Below, piece after piece: positions 8,543-17,182 of a stretch of DNA of 64,000 nt. The position numbers and the translations under genes are program-made. The notes beneath the pieces were generated by a model. That model searched no databases. It had not been told where the DNA came from and saw only the letters and a program-made list of their open reading frames with translations. Source of the DNA: Pseudanabaena galeata CCNP1313 (lineage in GTDB: Bacteria; Cyanobacteriota; Cyanobacteriia; Pseudanabaenales; Pseudanabaenaceae); assembly GCF_029910235.1 (NCBI RefSeq), contig NZ_CP112874.1, positions 992,001 through 1,056,000 of the forward strand, in the 5' to 3' direction. Numbering within the stretch: the stretch's first letter is position 1; the number at the start of each line of letters is the position of its first letter.

Positions 8543-8797
8543 ATGAGAGCAGTGGAAGCTACGGGGACAATTGATCGCGAAGGGCATTTATTGTTAGATC
8601 ATCCTTTTGATGTGGATATAGCTGGGCGTGTTCGTGTGATTGTGTTGTTTTCTGAACCAGATCAGGAATTGGAAGATGATCCTGATGATACGCCTATTGA
8701 GGAGGTGAAGGCGAGTTTGAAAAGGGCTTTTCAGCAAGCTAAGGCAGGGCAGCGTATTCCATTTGAAAAAATGTGGGACGGAATCGATGCCGAGTGA
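8543..8797 (+). CDS. RelN-like antitoxin, apparently without its toxin
   Basis: An 84-residue acidic protein starting MRAVEATGTIDREGHLLLDHP, a form typical of the cyanobacterial RelN-type antitoxin. The C-terminal half is charged, as expected for the toxin-binding part. In such pairs relE overlaps the antitoxin end. Here a start ATGCCGAGTGATAGTCC is visible overlapping the stop, but that frame ends after nine codons and a YhcG nuclease gene follows. A relE C-terminal fossil preceded by a matching relN end is at 7787-7924. The antitoxin therefore seems to have lost its partner. Confidence 0.65.
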   Translation: MRAVEATGTIDREGHLLLDHPFDVDIAGRVRVIVLFSEPDQELEDDPDDTPIEEVKASLKRAFQQAKAGQRIPFEKMWDGIDAE

Positions 8798-8828
8798 TAG
8801 TCCTTTGGTGTGGTAGCAATCTAAAGAT

Positions 8829-9845
8829 ATGGCAATTGAAGTTACAGAAGATTATCGAAGTTTGTTAGTGGCGGTGAAGCATCGGATTCGTGCTGCTCAG
8901 TATGAGGCTTTAAAGGCGGTTAATCGTGAGTTAATGGCGCTTTATTGGGATATTGGTGAGTTAATCGTTACTCGTCAAGAAAGCGCTGGTTGGGGTAAGT
9001 CAGTGGTGGAACAATTAGCTCATGATTTGCAGGTTGAGTTTCATGGGATGGCTGGGTTTTCGGCGCGGAATATTTGGAATATGCGAAGTTTTTATGTTAC
9101 CTACCGCACTAACGAAAAACTGCAACCATTGGTTGCAGAAATTGGCTGGACTCATAATCTGGTGATCTTAGAGAAGTGTAAAGACGATTTGCAGAGAGAG
9201 TTTTACATTCGCATGACCCAAAAATTTGGCTGGACAAAAAATGTGTTAATTCACCAAATCGAGAACAAAACTTACGAAAAGACTTTGCTAAATCAAACAA
9301 ATTTCGATCGCACTTTGTCAGAGGAGATGCGCGATCGCGCCAAGCTTGCGGTTAAGGATGCATATACATTTGATTTTCTGGAGTTAGCGGATGAACATAG
9401 CGAACGCGAACTTGAGAAGGCGATTTTGACGAGGGTGGAACCATTTTTGCAAGAGATGGGTGGGATGTTTACTTTTGTGGGTAGTCAATATCGTTTAGAG
9501 ATTAGTGATGAGGAGTATTTTATTGATTTGTTGCTGTATCACCGTGGGCTGAAGTGTTTGGTGGCGGTTGAGTTAAAGATTGGGAAGTTTTTGCCTGAAT
9601 ATGTGGGGAAGATGCAGTTCTATTTGGCGGCTTTGGACGATCGCGTGAGGTTGGAGGGTGAGAATGCGGCGATTGGAATTATTCTTTGTAAGTCAAAGGA
9701 TCGGACGATTGTGGAGTATGCGCTGCGGCAGTCGAATCAGGCGATCGGAGTTGCCACTTATCAAATTGTGTCGTCTTTGCCGTTGGAGTTGCAGGGACAG
9801 TTGCCTGCTCCAGAGCAGGTGGCTAGGTTGTTGGGGGGGATTTAG
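8829..9845 (+). CDS. YhcG-family PD-(D/E)XK nuclease, paralogue 1
   Basis: A 338-residue protein of the DUF1016/YhcG family (PF06250 with the N-terminal domain). The N-terminal 150 residues are helical, with YWDIGELI near 37-44 and the SARNIWNMRSFY motif near 79-90. The C-terminal nuclease core shows YFIDLLLYHRGLKCLVAVELKIGKF near 226-250, including the D and ExK residues. The family is found in mobile and defence-like loci; its target is not established. It lies 31 bases after the RelN-like gene and 72 bases before a second paralogue. Confidence 0.88.
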   Translation: MAIEVTEDYRSLLVAVKHRIRAAQYEALKAVNRELMALYWDIGELIVTRQESAGWGKSVVEQLAHDLQVEFHGMAGFSARNIWNMRSFYVTYRTNEKLQPLVAEIGWTHNLVILEKCKDDLQREFYIRMTQKFGWTKNVLIHQIENKTYEKTLLNQTNFDRTLSEEMRDRAKLAVKDAYTFDFLELADEHSERELEKAILTRVEPFLQEMGGMFTFVGSQYRLEISDEEYFIDLLLYHRGLKCLVAVELKIGKFLPEYVGKMQFYLAALDDRVRLEGENAAIGIILCKSKDRTIVEYALRQSNQAIGVATYQIVSSLPLELQGQLPAPEQVARLLGGI

Positions 9846-9917
9846 GCGATTTTATAATGAGATTTGATACAGAAGGTGCGAACAATCTAAAATGCTGAGA
9901 AAGTGAGAATTTAATTT

Positions 9918-10925
9918 ATGAGCGATTTAATCGATTCCTATCAGCAATTAATCGATCACATTGGCGAATGCTTGGCACAGGGGCAGCAACGCGCTTTTGA
10001 GCAGGTTAATACGCTTTTGGTAGAAACTTATTGGCAAATTGGGCAGTACATTGTGGAGTTTGAGCAGAAGGGGAATGAGAGGGCAGAATATGGTTCAAGG
10101 TTGTTAACTCAATTATCACGGGATTTGAAATCTGCTTATGGCAAAGGATTTAGTCGCCGTAATGTCTTGGATATGCGCCGCTTTTATGTTGGTTATCCAA
10201 AATGGCAGATGGTGTCTGCCAAATTAGGTTGGTCGCATTACACGGAGCTTTTGGCGATTTCGGATGATTTAGCGAGATCGTTTTATGAACAGCAATGCAT
10301 ACGCGATCGCTGGAGTGTGAGGGAACTAAAGCGTCAGAAGGATTCGGCTTTGTTTGAGCGAGTTGCCATGAGTAAGGATCGAGCAGAGATTTTGGCTTTG
10401 GCTCAGAAAGGACAAAAAATTGAGTCAGCAAAGGATGTGGTGAAAGATCCCTATGTGTTTGAGTTTTTGGATTTGCCCGATCGCAATTACTTTGAGAGTG
10501 AATTAGAAAATCGGTTGATTGTGCAGTTAGAGAAGTTTTTATTAGAACTGGGAAAGGGATTTGCATTTATCGGGCAACAGTACCGAATTACGTTAAATAA
10601 TACGCATTTTTATGTAGATTTAGTGTTTTATCATCGTATTTTGAAATGTTTTGTCTTAATTGATTTGAAAACAAGGGCGGTGCGTCATGAAGATATAGGA
10701 CAGATGAATATGTATCTAAACTATTTTCGTGCCGAAGAGAATATGGAAGATGATAATGAGCCGATTGGCATTGTGTTGGCGAGAGATAAGGATGAGATTT
10801 TGGTTGAGTATGCGACTGGGGGGATTTCTAATCAGCTTTTTGTGTCGAGGTATCAGCTTTATTTGCCCGATGTTGAGGTTTTGAAGCAGGAGTTAAGGAG
10901 GCTTTTGGATGAGAGCGATCGCTGA
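9918..10925 (+). CDS. YhcG-family PD-(D/E)XK nuclease, paralogue 2
   Basis: A 335-residue member of the same family as the gene at 8829 but clearly divergent. It has YWQIGQYIVEFEQKG near residues 36-50, FSRRNVLDMRRFY near 77-89, and a nuclease core FYVDLVFYHRILKCFVLIDLKTRA near 230-253. Here the usual ELK is DLK, which still leaves an acidic residue and the lysine. The tandem arrangement may mean a two-subunit nuclease or redundant copies. A fossil of this gene's 5' end is at 7648. Confidence 0.88.
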   Translation: MSDLIDSYQQLIDHIGECLAQGQQRAFEQVNTLLVETYWQIGQYIVEFEQKGNERAEYGSRLLTQLSRDLKSAYGKGFSRRNVLDMRRFYVGYPKWQMVSAKLGWSHYTELLAISDDLARSFYEQQCIRDRWSVRELKRQKDSALFERVAMSKDRAEILALAQKGQKIESAKDVVKDPYVFEFLDLPDRNYFESELENRLIVQLEKFLLELGKGFAFIGQQYRITLNNTHFYVDLVFYHRILKCFVLIDLKTRAVRHEDIGQMNMYLNYFRAEENMEDDNEPIGIVLARDKDEILVEYATGGISNQLFVSRYQLYLPDVEVLKQELRRLLDESDR

Positions 10926-10988
10926 CACTATGATGATGTCTGTTGATAGTTTGGGTAAAAATTATGTTGCAGTTAAGGTCAGTATATT

Positions 10989-11246
10989 GTGCTGACGACT
11001 CACTCGAAGGGCGATCGCGTGATTTCGTTGGCGGCGATCGCTTTTGGCAAGAAGTCGAGTAGTAAGGTGTATGGAGTTGATGCGATTCGGGAGAAGCTGG
11101 CAAGTTTTGAGACGATGACTTGGGGGGAGATATTGCTGGATGCGAAGATACAAAATCACAATATTTCGGTGGATAAGTTAATCAAGGAGGCTCAGGATCG
11201 CCTTTTTGAGATTTTCTCTGAGCAGTGGGATGCTAAAGTATTATGA
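10989..11246 (+). pseudogene. C-terminal fragment of an unknown island gene
   Basis: An 85-codon open frame. The first part (to about 11056) contains a piece nearly identical to the 3' end of the DUF29 gene at 12768-12794 read in another frame. The rest reads IREKLASFETMTWGEILLD and SVDKLIKEAQDRLFEIF, which also occurs at 7697-7786 and 12795-12918. The N-terminal part of the same family seems to be at 12135-12291. I regard it as a shuffled remnant rather than a gene, although the tail is intact. Confidence 0.5.
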
Positions 11247-11279
11247 AAGCTTGTAGTAGTAATAGATGAGGAAATAACT

Positions 11280-11564
11280 ATGACTCTCACTCTTGACCTT
11301 CCACCAAATTTAGAAAGCTCGTTATTTCAAGCAGCTAATCAGCAAAGTCTTACTGTTGAAGAGTTTGTGATTCAAATGTTGATATCGGCTTTTATGCAGA
11401 AAGAGAAGCAAAAGAAAGCTGTAAGTTTATTAGAGTCTTGGTTAAGTGATGCTGATATTGAAGAACAAAAAACAACGGGTGCGTACTTGATTGAGGCGTT
11501 AGATCGAGATAGGTTATCCGATCGCTTGTTATTTCCTGATGAAATGAAAGGTAAGTCTTGGTGA
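11280..11564 (+). CDS. Putative antitoxin of a PIN-domain toxin
   Basis: A 94-residue protein beginning with TLTLDLPPNLESSLFQAANQ, a helical N-terminus common in cyanobacterial antitoxin-like proteins next to PIN toxins, and ending in a charged tail. GAGGAAATA precedes the start. The stop TGA overlaps the GTG start of the PIN gene, which indicates translational coupling. The DNA-binding fold cannot be assigned with confidence; it may be ribbon-helix-helix. Confidence 0.7.
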   Translation: MTLTLDLPPNLESSLFQAANQQSLTVEEFVIQMLISAFMQKEKQKKAVSLLESWLSDADIEEQKTTGAYLIEALDRDRLSDRLLFPDEMKGKSW

Positions 11565-12007
11565 AAAGGTCTATTTTTCTCGATTCTGGAGTCATCGGGC
11601 TGATTACCAATCCCAATCTGTCAGCAGAAGGTATAAGTTGTGCTAAGTGGCTTTTATCGCATATCAATAAAGGAATTCAAATTATTATTCCAGAAATTGT
11701 TGACTACGAAGTTCGGCGAGAGTTGTTGAGAGCGAATAAGGTTAAGGGGCTTGCAAGGTTAGATGAGTTGATTGATTCTTTGGAATATCTGCCAATTAAT
11801 ACGGAAGCGATGCGTCAAGCGGCAGTTTTTTGGGCGGAAGCGCGTCAAAAGGGACAACCAACGGCTTCGGATAAGACTATTGATGCGGATATGATTTTAG
11901 TTGCTCAGGTGGTTGTGATGGATGTTCAAAATAAGGTTATTGCGACAACTAATGTTGGTCATTTATCTCGTTTCGTGGCTGCTGATTTGTGGCAAAACAT
12001 CTTGTAG
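11561..12007 (+). CDS. PIN-domain toxin (VapC-like ribonuclease)
   Basis: A 148-residue PIN-domain protein. Acidic residues expected for the metal site are visible: LDSG near residue 8, EIVDYEVRREL near 44-54, and DADM near 108-111, followed by ATTNVGHLSRF. The usual role is a toxic endoribonuclease neutralised by the upstream antitoxin. The GTG start overlapping the antitoxin stop is preferred over the TTG one codon earlier. Confidence 0.82.
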   Translation: MKRSIFLDSGVIGLITNPNLSAEGISCAKWLLSHINKGIQIIIPEIVDYEVRRELLRANKVKGLARLDELIDSLEYLPINTEAMRQAAVFWAEARQKGQPTASDKTIDADMILVAQVVVMDVQNKVIATTNVGHLSRFVAADLWQNIL

Positions 12008-12335
12008 CTTCGTGTTTTTGGGGAGCGTAGAGATCGCTAATCACAGCACTTTTTAGGCAAATATTAGATTGCAACTTATTAAATTGCGTGATTTCGTTGG
12101 CAGCGATCGCTGAGTATTATGGAAGTTTGTAGTAATGGTTAAGAAGGTCAAGCAGCCCAAACAGGCTAGAGAGGTTCTATCTCCTAGTAAGCAACCTCGA
12201 ATAGCAGTAGATTCTAATAGTTATTAGCAGAAAAGACCTAGTTGGCGAGTTGCGAAGATGGAGTTTGTCGATCCTTTTGGCATATTCTAGATAAAAATTG
12301 TAGTATAGTATTTAGGTTAGTATGTAGAGGCGAAA
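12008..12335. other. Gene-free stretch with fossils
   Basis: It holds a short HIP1-containing segment related to the 3' flanks of DUF29 and the unknown island gene (12085-12125) and the N-terminal fossil at 12135-12291. A weak AT-rich promoter-like region precedes the second DUF29 gene. Confidence 0.5.
12135..12291 (+). pseudogene. N-terminal fossil of the unknown island gene
   Basis: The frame reads MVKKVKQPKQAREVLSPSKQ, continues to a TAG at about 12225, and resumes in the same frame with KRPSWRVAKMEFVDPFG. An in-frame stop and the missing rest mark it as decayed. The family's C-terminal parts are nearby at 10989 and 12795. Confidence 0.5.
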
Positions 12336-12794
12336 ATGACAGAGTTACTTACACCTCAATCTCTTTATGACCAAGATATTTTGCTTTGGGTCGAAGATAC
12401 GGTCGCTAAGCTGAAAGCCCATGATTTTGCAAATTTAGATCTAGAAAATTTAATTGAAGAGGTTGAGTCTTTGGGAGTTTCGCAAAAAAAAGAGTTGCTG
12501 AATCGCTTAATCACTTTGTTGGAGCATTTACTGAAGCGGATTTATGTGCCTTTACCCAATGATTACAACGGATGGGAAAGAACAATTCGGAACCAACGCA
12601 AAAAGTTAGAGGCGTTATTAGTGGAAGTACCCAGTCTAAAGACAAGATGGAACATCAGTTTTAGTTCTGCTTGGAATATTGCGCTTAAAACTGTCAGGGC
12701 TGAATATTCAAAAGTAGAGTTCCCTGATTCGTGGCAATTTTCTTCGGATTTAGAACCAATGTTGGGCGATCGCTTTTGGCAAGAAGTCGAGTAA
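12336..12794 (+). CDS. DUF29 family protein, copy 2
   Basis: A 152-residue DUF29 protein. The start ATG is preceded by AGAGGCGAAA. The N-terminal third is almost the same as copy 1 at 7976, while the rest (LLEHLLKRIYVPLPNDYNGW and onward) is only related. The last codons (GDRFWQEVE) overlap a stretch that has been copied to 11030-11056. Function unknown. Confidence 0.85.
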   Translation: MTELLTPQSLYDQDILLWVEDTVAKLKAHDFANLDLENLIEEVESLGVSQKKELLNRLITLLEHLLKRIYVPLPNDYNGWERTIRNQRKKLEALLVEVPSLKTRWNISFSSAWNIALKTVRAEYSKVEFPDSWQFSSDLEPMLGDRFWQEVE

Positions 12795-12918
12795 TGAGGA
12801 GTATGGAGTTGATGCGATTCGGGAGAAGCTGGCAAATTTTGAGACGATGACTTGGCGGGAGATATTGCTGGATGCGAAGAAACAAAATCACAATGTTTCG
12901 GTGGATAAGTTAATCAAA
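12795..12918 (+). pseudogene. Mid-gene fragment of the unknown island gene
   Basis: Directly after the DUF29 stop, sequence reading VDAIREKLANFETMTWREIL and then KKQNHNVSVDKLIK breaks off at the 3' end of the convergent PtuB gene. It is a copy of part of 11060-11190. Confidence 0.6.
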
Positions 12919-13740
12919 CTATCCAATTACATACTGAAATTTTGAATCAATCGCACAACGGGTTGCCGCCGTGAATTCTGCATTATCCAGTATAGCTTCA
13001 TCTAGTCTATCTTTTGCTTGTCTAGCTAAATCTTGTAATTTTATATGTTTAGGTTGTGACGCAGCCAAGTCCACTAGATCGGCTAGTATTTTCAAGCCTG
13101 CTAAATGTTCAAATCTTTTTTCAACAATCGCTCTTTCTTTAGAATTTAGTCCAAGAGATTTAATTGCAATTTTTCCTCTTTGATTTCCATTAATTTCATA
13201 GGCAAACTCACCACGGAAGCCAATAAAATCACTAGGCTCCTCTTTTCCCATATCTATGAATAGAGGTTGTTCGTCATCAATACTGTGCGTATGATTAGTT
13301 GCTCGCTTAGTTGGATCTTGTAATGGAAATAAGTTTTGCTTATACCTTTGGTTGCAACCTGTACAGCAAAGGTAGAGATTGTCCCATTCGTAGGCAAGCC
13401 AATAGTAACCAGGGTACTGTAACGATTGTCGAGATCCTTGTTTGTATGCTCCTTTAGGACGAAAATGTTCAACATCTCCATCACTACCAATTTTGCTTTC
13501 ACAAAAACAACACTTTTTATGCTGAGCTTTGATTAGTTCTTGTTTGACTGTTGGATGTCCATAGATGGAGGAGGCAAAATTAAACTTTTGAATTATCTTC
13601 TTTTCAGCTTGTGTCCTTTTTGTCCCTGTTTCATAGAGAGATGGATTTTGAGAATATAAGTTACAAAGCTCTTGTTGCTTTAGTTTGCCCTCTATTGCGA
13701 GTTTTTCTGGTGGCGTTTTGGGTTTATGAATCCGAATCAT
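12919..13740 (-). CDS. ptuB: Septu PtuB-like HNH endonuclease
   Basis: A 273-residue HNH nuclease of the TIGR02646 type. CCFC at 77-80 and a CTGC near 127 form the zinc knuckles, and DVEHFRP at 89-95 holds the catalytic histidine. The start ATGA overlaps the last codon and stop of the ATPase gene, so the two are translated together. HNH of this kind next to an ABC-like ATPase is the two-gene Septu anti-phage system, in which PtuA controls PtuB cleavage of nucleic acid. No retron reverse transcriptase is nearby, so it is a stand-alone pair. Confidence 0.85.
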   Translation of the reverse strand: MIRIHKPKTPPEKLAIEGKLKQQELCNLYSQNPSLYETGTKRTQAEKKIIQKFNFASSIYGHPTVKQELIKAQHKKCCFCESKIGSDGDVEHFRPKGAYKQGSRQSLQYPGYYWLAYEWDNLYLCCTGCNQRYKQNLFPLQDPTKRATNHTHSIDDEQPLFIDMGKEEPSDFIGFRGEFAYEINGNQRGKIAIKSLGLNSKERAIVEKRFEHLAGLKILADLVDLAASQPKHIKLQDLARQAKDRLDEAILDNAEFTAATRCAIDSKFQYVIG

Positions 13741-15131
13741 TCGACTGCCTCCGTCATAGGCTTTTCTAATAATTTGGCAGCACGGCGAATGATGTCCATT
13801 GCTTTGATATCTTCAGAAGTTTCTGCGGTAGGTAAAGTACCGATTTTCTCTTCTAATTCTTTCAATTCCTCTTTATCAGCTTTTGTAAGCTTTGATTTGG
13901 TGAGAATCTCTTGTCTACGATCTAGCAAAGGTTCAATTTTGGCAGGTCGTGCCGATGGCATTTCAAAAACACTGGTCAGAACTTGATCGACTCGCCAATT
14001 TTCAATAATTTCTAGATTGTTATCAATTACTACGCGATCGCCTTCTCGCCTTAACAAGACAATATTGGCATCCTGTGCAGCTTGCACTACTAGCGGACTA
14101 TGGGCGGTAACAATAAATTGTGTATTCGGAAATCTCTCTGTCAGAAATTCCATAATTGTTCTTTGCCATTGTGGATGCATATGCAAGTCAATTTCATCAA
14201 CTAACACAATTGCTGGTTCAGCAAGTGGATCTTCGCTATCAGGATAACGTTTAAATAGTCTCACTGCTAGATCAACCATCCAAGCGATTGTTGTCCGATA
14301 TCCCAAACCTAAACTAGATAATTGCACCCATCCATAAGGTGTTAAAAATTTTGCTATTGGACGTTCTGTATCTTCATCTAGTTCAATACGAACATCCTCT
14401 ACATCTGGCAAGATGCTTTTTAGTACCCCGATAATCTGGTTGTATTGTTTCTTTCGGCGAGCATGAGATTCAGCAGAAGTACGAATATCTTGTTCAGATC
14501 GCATAGATTTAATAGCATAATCAGTTTGTAGCAGCCATTCTTCTGCATTGATCAGTGTGGCATTATCCGAGAAAAGACTTACCGAATTATCATGAGATAG
14601 ACTATCACTTAGAGATGTTTTTCCCATCCTACGAGTTGCTCCATAGCCGTAGCAAATTAAACCACATAGGTCTTTACGTTGTCCTTCGAGGGCATATCCC
14701 ACAGTAGATTTATATGAATGTTCGATTGATTTTTCGCGATGATTTGATTTGATCTCTGAAAGAGTATTACCATTAACGATTTTCGTATAAATTATTGCTC
14801 CATTTGACTTTAATGATTCTAATTCCTGTAATGTATCAGCATCTTGATTTGCACTTAATCGGAAAGGAAAAGCAACATTTACGGACTTATCTAATATTAA
14901 TTCCATACGATTCAGGCAACGTAGAAGCGTTGTCTTTCCGACTCCGTTATTACCTAAAATAACTGTCCACTGTGCAGGATTGCCATTACTATCACAAAGC
15001 TTAAGCTCTTGCTTCTCTTTAAAGCAAAGGACATTTTCTACTTCCAATGAGAGAAAGTATGCAGGAGGAGTCTCGCTGTTTGCTGCCGCAGATTTGCTGC
15101 CGCGTATATATTTCTTTGGCTGGTTGGTCAT
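13737..15131 (-). CDS. ptuA: Septu PtuA-like ATPase
   Basis: A 464-residue ABC-like AAA ATPase. Walker A GNNGVGKTT is at 60-68, the signature region SSLGLGYRT near 272-280, Walker B IVLVDEIDLHMHP near 308-320, and the switch His in VTAHSP near 345. Such OLD/RecF-like ATPases assemble with PtuB in Septu. The tail (residues 390-460) is charged and coiled. It is the first gene of the pair, with a 219-bp AT-rich upstream gap that ends at the TerY-linked kinase gene. Confidence 0.87.
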   Translation of the reverse strand: MTNQPKKYIRGSKSAAANSETPPAYFLSLEVENVLCFKEKQELKLCDSNGNPAQWTVILGNNGVGKTTLLRCLNRMELILDKSVNVAFPFRLSANQDADTLQELESLKSNGAIIYTKIVNGNTLSEIKSNHREKSIEHSYKSTVGYALEGQRKDLCGLICYGYGATRRMGKTSLSDSLSHDNSVSLFSDNATLINAEEWLLQTDYAIKSMRSEQDIRTSAESHARRKKQYNQIIGVLKSILPDVEDVRIELDEDTERPIAKFLTPYGWVQLSSLGLGYRTTIAWMVDLAVRLFKRYPDSEDPLAEPAIVLVDEIDLHMHPQWQRTIMEFLTERFPNTQFIVTAHSPLVVQAAQDANIVLLRREGDRVVIDNNLEIIENWRVDQVLTSVFEMPSARPAKIEPLLDRRQEILTKSKLTKADKEELKELEEKIGTLPTAETSEDIKAMDIIRRAAKLLEKPMTEAVE

Positions 15132-15350
15132 GACTTTTGAGTGAGAAAATCTGTGCGCGAACTAACTATTTAGTATTGGTATATTAACAGATTCGCGATC
15201 TGGAAGGAAATTAATGACTAAAAAGTTCGTGTTTTATTTAAATTGTTAGGCTTTAACAGTACTAAAGTGATACAAATTTGAGTTAATAACCAAAAAAACA
15301 GTATGAACATCTAAGAAGCGTATTATAACCCTCAAAAAAATACTTTTACT

Positions 15351-17153
15351 TTACGGATAACCATTTTTTTTAATGAATAATCCATACATGATTGTCCACA
15401 AACCTATGCCTCCCATAATAATGGCAAATGCATTCATACCTTGAATACCAATAACAATTACGTATATAGAAAGCAAAGGTGCCATAACGAAAAAGTAAAC
15501 CCCATAGCAGATCAAGAAAAGTCGAGTAATCAAGGATAGATTTGGACTATGAATAGTATGAAAAAAATTTTCCCATAGAGACCTTTTTATTGATGGTTGA
15601 TTGTTATTAGTAGGTATTGATGATTGGGAAGTAGCTATTGGTAGTTGAGCAGAAGGAACTATTATTGGGGCTGTATTTACAACAGATTTAGAAGGACGGA
15701 ATTTTAAAATAGCATATATCATTCCGCGAATAGATAAGAAACACATAGCAATCATAAAAATAAAACTCATAAAAATACTCTTATACAAGAAAATGTTTAC
15801 AACAAAAAAACCTATTATTGTTGGAAGAATAATGACTGACATGACAAATAAAACTTGAACAGGTGTTAATTTATAATTCCTAGCACTTTGCGATATTGAA
15901 GGAGAGATCGTGATTTGAGGGCTTGCTGTTGGCTGGATAGGAGAATTAGCTGTTAATAATTGAGAAATAGTTTGTGAGTTAGGTAAAGTCGGAACTTGTG
16001 AATTAGTAACTGTACTACTCTGGAGAGAAGCTATTTGAGATTGTTGCGTACCAGACATATTAGAAGGAAAAAATGGTTTTAATACTGGCTTCCCAACAGC
16101 ATTACCGATCGCCGTAGGTTTCAGATGTTGCCCCGAACTAATCCCACCCAACGCAGGAAACGGATCGCGTCCCCCTAACTTCGCAGCCCTCTCACACCAA
16201 GGACAAACACCCAAATGTCCACTGTAATAATGCTGACCATTTACCCCACACCTCACCAAACCATCCTCAGCCACACCCAACGCCTTACTCCAAACATCCG
16301 CCGTAGGACGAGCCGCAGGATTGCTATGCCCCTGCTCAAAACAAAGCAGAAAAAGCTCCTGCAAAGCCACAGGTAACATCTGAAAAGAAGGAGCCAAAGG
16401 CATCGGATTATAAGGAATCCCGCGCCGACCATGAGGGAAATGTCCCGCCTTAATCCGTTCCTTTAACTCAGGCGGCTCACCCTGCCCCCTAAACACCCCA
16501 CCAAAAGGATGCGTTCCCTCCATCAACAACTGATAAATCAACACCCCCAACCCAAACAGATCATGCTCCACCGAGCGATCGACATCCCGAAAGCTCACAC
16601 CCTGTAACTCAGGCGGCGTATACTCAGGCTTACCCACCGTACAGCGATAAACCGTAGTTCCATCATTTACCTGAAACGAATCCGTATCCACCAAAGTCAC
16701 GATCGCATCTTCGGCAACCAACACATTCGACTCATTCACATCCCCAATCACATATCCCCGCGAATGCACCGATCGCACCGCCCGCGCCAAATTTCTCGCA
16801 GTCCGCAACAATGAGACATAGCTAAATGTAGGACTTTCTTTACGGCGCTCAGAAGGATTGTAATATTGGAAAATTGGCTTTGCCTTGCTCGTATCCAGCT
16901 TTGGCATCAAAAAGCCCACCACCAGACCCAAATCCGTCACCAACTCAGTCGCCCAAGCGATGGATACCCGTCCCTCTTTTGCCAAAGGATCGACAGGCGG
17001 ATTCGCAACCATAAACGCCAACTTTCGCGCATAGTCCCCATGCGGCTGATGATAAACCTTCGCCACCAGTTCAGAATTAATCTGCACCGTATAGATATTC
17101 GCCTCGCCACCCGATCCAATCGGTGACTTTAAGAAAATGTAACTTTTATCCAT
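15351..17153 (-). CDS. TerY-P-type protein kinase with zinc ribbon and membrane segments
   Basis: A 600-residue protein. Residues 1-300 form a divergent protein kinase: glycine loop GSGGEANIY near 13-21, catalytic loop IGDVNESN near 137-144, and DTDSF in place of DFG near 155-159. A zinc-ribbon-like CGVNGQHYY...CPWC lies near 302-324. A Ser/Thr/Pro/Gln-rich linker follows, then about four hydrophobic segments in the last 170 residues. Kinases of this type accompany a TerY-like vWA protein and a PP2C phosphatase in the TerY-P triad, whose members lie just upstream. The target is unknown; the membrane tail suggests signalling at the membrane. Confidence 0.82.
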   Translation of the reverse strand: MDKSYIFLKSPIGSGGEANIYTVQINSELVAKVYHQPHGDYARKLAFMVANPPVDPLAKEGRVSIAWATELVTDLGLVVGFLMPKLDTSKAKPIFQYYNPSERRKESPTFSYVSLLRTARNLARAVRSVHSRGYVIGDVNESNVLVAEDAIVTLVDTDSFQVNDGTTVYRCTVGKPEYTPPELQGVSFRDVDRSVEHDLFGLGVLIYQLLMEGTHPFGGVFRGQGEPPELKERIKAGHFPHGRRGIPYNPMPLAPSFQMLPVALQELFLLCFEQGHSNPAARPTADVWSKALGVAEDGLVRCGVNGQHYYSGHLGVCPWCERAAKLGGRDPFPALGGISSGQHLKPTAIGNAVGKPVLKPFFPSNMSGTQQSQIASLQSSTVTNSQVPTLPNSQTISQLLTANSPIQPTASPQITISPSISQSARNYKLTPVQVLFVMSVIILPTIIGFFVVNIFLYKSIFMSFIFMIAMCFLSIRGMIYAILKFRPSKSVVNTAPIIVPSAQLPIATSQSSIPTNNNQPSIKRSLWENFFHTIHSPNLSLITRLFLICYGVYFFVMAPLLSIYVIVIGIQGMNAFAIIMGGIGLWTIMYGLFIKKNGYP

Positions 17154-17182
17154 GTTGTTTTTACCAAATACTCTCAGGTAAT

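Noticed and set aside
12919-15131. Retron with HNH/ATPase effectors
   Set aside because: No reverse transcriptase or msr-msd-like sequence is adjacent; the only reverse transcriptase is the group II intron at 52 kb.
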